Part shown: one piece after another, positions 28,205-30,419 of the stretch
Layout: every line of letters begins with the position of its first letter
How positions within the stretch are numbered: position 1 is the first letter of the stretch
Assembly: GCA_964638055.1 (NCBI GenBank)
Contig: CAZWXF010000020.1
Location: 1-30,419 of the forward strand
Direction: 5' to 3'
Length of the DNA stretch: 30,419 nt
Origin: Prado023 sp964638055
GTDB lineage: Bacteria > Actinomycetota > Actinomycetes > S36-B12 > CAIYMF01
Made by a program: the position numbers and the translations under genes
The notes under the pieces: model-generated
The model's input: only the letters and a program-made list of their open reading frames with translations
Database searches by the model: none
What the model was told of the DNA's origin: nothing

Positions 28205-29335
28205 TCACTTCCTCCTGATGTCCATCCGCCGACCCCGGGGGGATCGGCGGGGCGGGCCCGGCGCCGTCTGGAGCAGCCGGGCGGCCACCGCTCGGTACGG
28301 CCGGAACGGCTCGAGGAGGTCGATCATCCGGGCATCGTCGGCCTCTCGCTCACCCACGAGCGCGAAGGCGATCCGGCGCGGCAGCCCGTAGTCACCGACG
28401 ACGACAGTGTCCGCCGCGGCCCATGTCAGGGCTTCCAGGGAGGTCAGGGTCCATGGGCCGATCCCTGGGACCATCCCCAGGGCCGTCAGGACGAACTGCG
28501 GGTCCTCTTCGACTGCCGCCTCGACCCGGATCACCTCACGGGCTGCCCGAATCAGGGTGCTGGCGCGACTCCGCTCAATCCCGTACTTGTGCAGGTCGGC
28601 ATAGGTGAGCCGGGCGACCAGCCGCGGATCTGGCGGAGCGATGAGGGGCTGCGCGCCCCGATCGTGGGGACGCCGTGCGGGCGGCACATCGGCCCCGGGT
28701 TTCCTGCCGGCGGGTACCGCGCCGGGAGTCACGCTGGGCATCGCGCCGGGGATCACGGTGGGCATCGCGCCCGACGTCACAGTGGGCGTCGCCCCGGGAG
28801 ACACCGTGGGCAGCGCATCCGGGGTCACGGTGGGCATCGGGTGGGTGCCGGGCATGGGCGTCCCGAGGCCCCTGACGAGGCGGCGCCACTGGTCGGCCGC
28901 ATCCCGCCCGCTGATCCGCTGCTGCACGATGAAGCACGCCAGGTCGTGCCACAGCGTCGCCGTTCGCGTGAGCCGCAGGCCCCGATGACGGCGCCAGAGG
29001 GTCCGCATGGGCTCGGAGATCGGGTCGAAGCCGTCGAGTGAGTCGGCGCAACCGAGAAGCCTAGGCGCTCGTTCCACCAGCCATCGCCCGCCCGGGCCGG
29101 ACACCCGCACCCAGGCCTGCCGCTCCCGCCACGACGCGTCCCCGCTGGTTCGGGTGTCGTCGGACCCCCAATGCACCTCGATGAGGCCTGGGCCGTCTGG
29201 GGTCGCGGTTGCCCGCACGAACGCCCCGGGCGTGAGGCGCGCGGTCGGGTCGCCGGCCAGGAAGGCGAGGGGCCTGAGGGTCTCCATCAGGTCGATCGCC
29301 CCGATCGGCAACGGCACCCAGTCGGGATCACGCAC
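28205..29335 (-). CDS. DNA-3-methyladenine glycosylase II-like (AlkA, HhH-GPD) with repeat insert
   Basis: This base-excision repair enzyme would remove alkylated purines. The N-terminal AlkA-type beta domain is followed by the helical HhH-GPD domain: WHDLACFIVQQRISGRDAADQWRRLV, the hairpin LGMVPGIGPWTLTSL, and the catalytic Asp D315 in VVVGDYGLPRRIAFAL. The length of 376 exceeds AlkA (near 280-310) because of an insert at about residues 157-225, whose core is a five-copy 8-residue repeat of the form PTVxPGAx encoded by 24-bp tandem repeats. The insert falls between the QQ(R)IS helix and the Y-x-LG-type helix (DLHKYGIERSRA), in a surface loop, so activity may survive. The start is GTG at 29335. 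It is convergent with lhr. Confidence 0.85.
   Translation of the reverse strand: MRDPDWVPLPIGAIDLMETLRPLAFLAGDPTARLTPGAFVRATATPDGPGLIEVHWGSDDTRTSGDASWRERQAWVRVSGPGGRWLVERAPRLLGCADSLDGFDPISEPMRTLWRRHRGLRLTRTATLWHDLACFIVQQRISGRDAADQWRRLVRGLGTPMPGTHPMPTVTPDALPTVSPGATPTVTSGAMPTVIPGAMPSVTPGAVPAGRKPGADVPPARRPHDRGAQPLIAPPDPRLVARLTYADLHKYGIERSRASTLIRAAREVIRVEAAVEEDPQFVLTALGMVPGIGPWTLTSLEALTWAAADTVVVGDYGLPRRIAFALVGEREADDARMIDLLEPFRPYRAVAARLLQTAPGPPRRSPRGRRMDIRRK
28728..28847 (-). repeat. Five 24-bp tandem repeats inside the AlkA-like gene
   Basis: Units start at 28728, 28752, 28776, 28800 and 28824, with plus-strand consensus GTCACGGTGGGCATCGCGCC plus four bases. Each unit encodes eight residues (PTVTPGA and one more). 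Units differ at a few bases each, so the array is not brand new. All keep frame. Confidence 0.92.
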
Positions 29336-29518
29336 TCACCGATCGTCCCACCGGGACGCGGGTTGTCCCGCCAGTCGACCACCATCATCGTCCCCGCCGT
29401 GGCTGGTCCTTCCTCAGCAGGGTCACACCGGCAGGCCATCAGCCTTGCTTGGCCAGTACACGGCCTCCGTGGCCACCTCAGGCCATCGTCGAGCGGGCCA
29501 ACTGGCAGGCTTGCCCGC

Positions 29519-30007
29519 ATGAGTGACCCGCACAAGGTGGCCAAGGACGAACTGCGGCGGTACCTGCAGACAGGCCGCGAGACCCTGCTGGCGACGCTGG
29601 AGGGCATCAGTGATGACCAGGCCGGGCGCCCCGCCGCCAGCAGTGGGACCAGCCTGCTGCTCATGGTCAGGCACATGGCGACGATGGAGGCGGCGTACCT
29701 GGGCCAGGTGTTCGACAACCCGTTGCCCGAGGACCTGCCGTGGTGGACCGGCGACACCGAGCCGGACGGTCTGGGCGCATCGGTCGACGACTCGCTGGAC
29801 TCGGTGGTGGCCCTCTATCGGCGGGTCTGGGCTCACTGCGACGAGACGGCGGACGCCCTCGGACTCGGCTCGCCAGGCCGGGTGCCTTGGTGGCCTGCGG
29901 ATCGTGCGGAGGTCAATCTGCATCAGGTTCTCGTGCACCTGGTCGCGGAGACCCAGCGGCATGCCGGGCAGGCCCAGATCGCGCGGGCGGTCTTCGTCGA
30001 CGGATAG
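29519..30007 (+). CDS. DinB-like / DUF664 metal-binding protein
   Basis: The 162-residue four-helix-bundle protein resembles the DinB/DUF664 group (related to mycothiol- and bacillithiol-dependent enzymes). Likely metal ligands are H52 in LLLMVRHMATMEAAYLG, H140 in LHQVLVHLVAETQRHAG and H148 in the same helix. The WW-rich centre (LPWWTGD, RVPWWPAD) is typical of DUF664. The ATG at 29519 begins the first helix (HKVAKDELRRYL); the frame is open upstream but that part is antisense to the glycosylase. No ribosome site is seen; CAGGCT 7 nt upstream is a weak match to the TANNNT box of other genes. The substrate thiol is not known. Confidence 0.8.
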   Translation: MSDPHKVAKDELRRYLQTGRETLLATLEGISDDQAGRPAASSGTSLLLMVRHMATMEAAYLGQVFDNPLPEDLPWWTGDTEPDGLGASVDDSLDSVVALYRRVWAHCDETADALGLGSPGRVPWWPADRAEVNLHQVLVHLVAETQRHAGQAQIARAVFVDG

Positions 30008-30075
30008 CTTCGACCAGTTGGTCGGACCCGATCTGCGAAGAGGGGCACTGCGCAAGTGCCCGCGACCTTCCGTTG

Positions 30076-30148
30076 TGGGCCGCCGGGGGCTCGAACCCCG
30101 AACCCAGGGATTAAAAGTCCCTTGCTCTGCCAGTTGAGCTAGCGGCCC
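30076..30148 (-). tRNA. tRNA-Lys (anticodon UUU)
   Basis: The 73-nt minus-strand cloverleaf has acceptor GGGCCGC/GCGGCCC, D arm GCTC/GAGC, anticodon stem AGGGA/TCCCT with loop CTTTTAA (anticodon TTT), and T arm CGGGG-TTCGAGC-CCCCG, then discriminator A. CCA is not encoded. No neighbouring tRNA is visible. Confidence 0.96.
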
Positions 30149-30221
30149 GTCCGGAGTCTGCCACCCCGGGGTCGACCACTCCCACAGGACCGCAGCGGAT
30201 CCGTGGCCCGCTCGGGCGCTC

Positions 30222-30404
30222 GGTCTCGACGAGCTCGACCAGCGAGGCCCGTCGGTCGAGCCCGTCGAGACCACGGCCCACCGGCAGGCGAGTGCCCGGC
30301 ACCTCGGCGACCAGCGCCGCCTGGACCCCAGCCCCCATCGGGACACACGCGCTGAACCGCCCGGCGCAGCTCAGGTGACGGGCTCGGTCTCGACGGGCTC
30401 GACC
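30222..30404. repeat. Inverted and direct copies of the dispersed 19-mer at the right edge
   Basis: GGTCTCGACGAGCTCGACC at 30222-30240 faces GGTCGAGCCCGTCGAGACC at 30254-30272, forming an inverted pair with a 13-nt spacer. A third exact copy in the first orientation lies at 30386-30404, followed by a half unit cut by the window edge. The gap holds no gene that I can support. Confidence 0.88.
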
Positions 30405-30419
30405 AGCGCCGTCTCGACG

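Noticed and set aside
29171..29518. N-terminal extension of the DinB-like gene
   Set aside because: The frame is open but lies antisense to the glycosylase N-terminus and does not match the family; the ATG at 29519 fits the first helix.
30149..30419. Possible integration site for a mobile element next to tRNA-Lys
   Set aside because: No integrase and no duplicated tRNA 3' end are visible in the window; the only repeats there are the dispersed 19-mers.

Overview
The window is high-GC DNA (about 70% G+C by eye) with GTG/ATG starts, a DUF222/HNH-type endonuclease, mycobacterial-type LpdA, a sdhCDAB operon, a very long Lhr helicase and a DinB/DUF664 protein. Together these point to a high-GC Gram-positive actinomycete (Actinomycetota). 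I cannot name the genus. It reads as ordinary chromosome with a small mobile-element patch near the left end.

Left to right: the 3' part of an HNH endonuclease gene carrying a 9-bp repeat array (1-1001); a SRPBCC-domain protein (minus); an IS630-family element (1818-2944) that sits in the TA next to a 161-bp MITE-like element (2947-3107); lpdA (minus), divergent from a gamma-glutamylcyclotransferase (plus). Next come purine nucleoside phosphorylase, adenosine deaminase and a methylmalonyl-CoA-mutase-type large subunit (all minus), divergent from sdhC-sdhD-sdhA-sdhB (9112-12469). A D-Ala-D-Ala carboxypeptidase gene follows, then on the minus strand fruK with a short coupled ORF in front of it and a fruA deletion scar behind it. 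After that lie an orphan substrate-binding lipoprotein, a GT87-type membrane glycosyltransferase, a dimethylargininase (plus), a sulfotransferase-like protein, an RDD membrane protein with a 16-residue repeat domain, a small lipoprotein, lhr (22775-28108), an AlkA-like glycosylase with a 24-bp repeat insert, a DinB-like protein, and tRNA-Lys(UUU).

Functional links: PNP and adenosine deaminase are successive steps of purine nucleoside salvage. SDH receives the succinate that the mutase pathway can produce after propionyl-CoA is converted to succinyl-CoA. fruK is left without its PTS permease: only the first and last codons of fruA survive, in different frames. Lhr and the AlkA-like protein are both DNA-repair factors and meet tail to tail at a strong stem-loop.

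The points I think deserve most attention are the fruA scar, the IS-into-MITE nest with a DDE-to-DDQ change in the transposase, the 16-residue proline-punctuated repeats in the RDD protein, a recurring TANNNT box 6-10 nt before start codons that lack a Shine-Dalgarno site (leaderless genes), dispersed 19-bp GGTCGAGCCCGTCGAGACC repeats, and lineage-looking low-complexity inserts in several conserved enzymes. I found no CRISPR array, phage or clear defence system. No stretch over 300 bases is without an annotated feature. The larger gene-free gaps (1002-1236, 15456-15696, 16888-17085, 30149-30419) show nothing beyond the hairpins and repeats listed.
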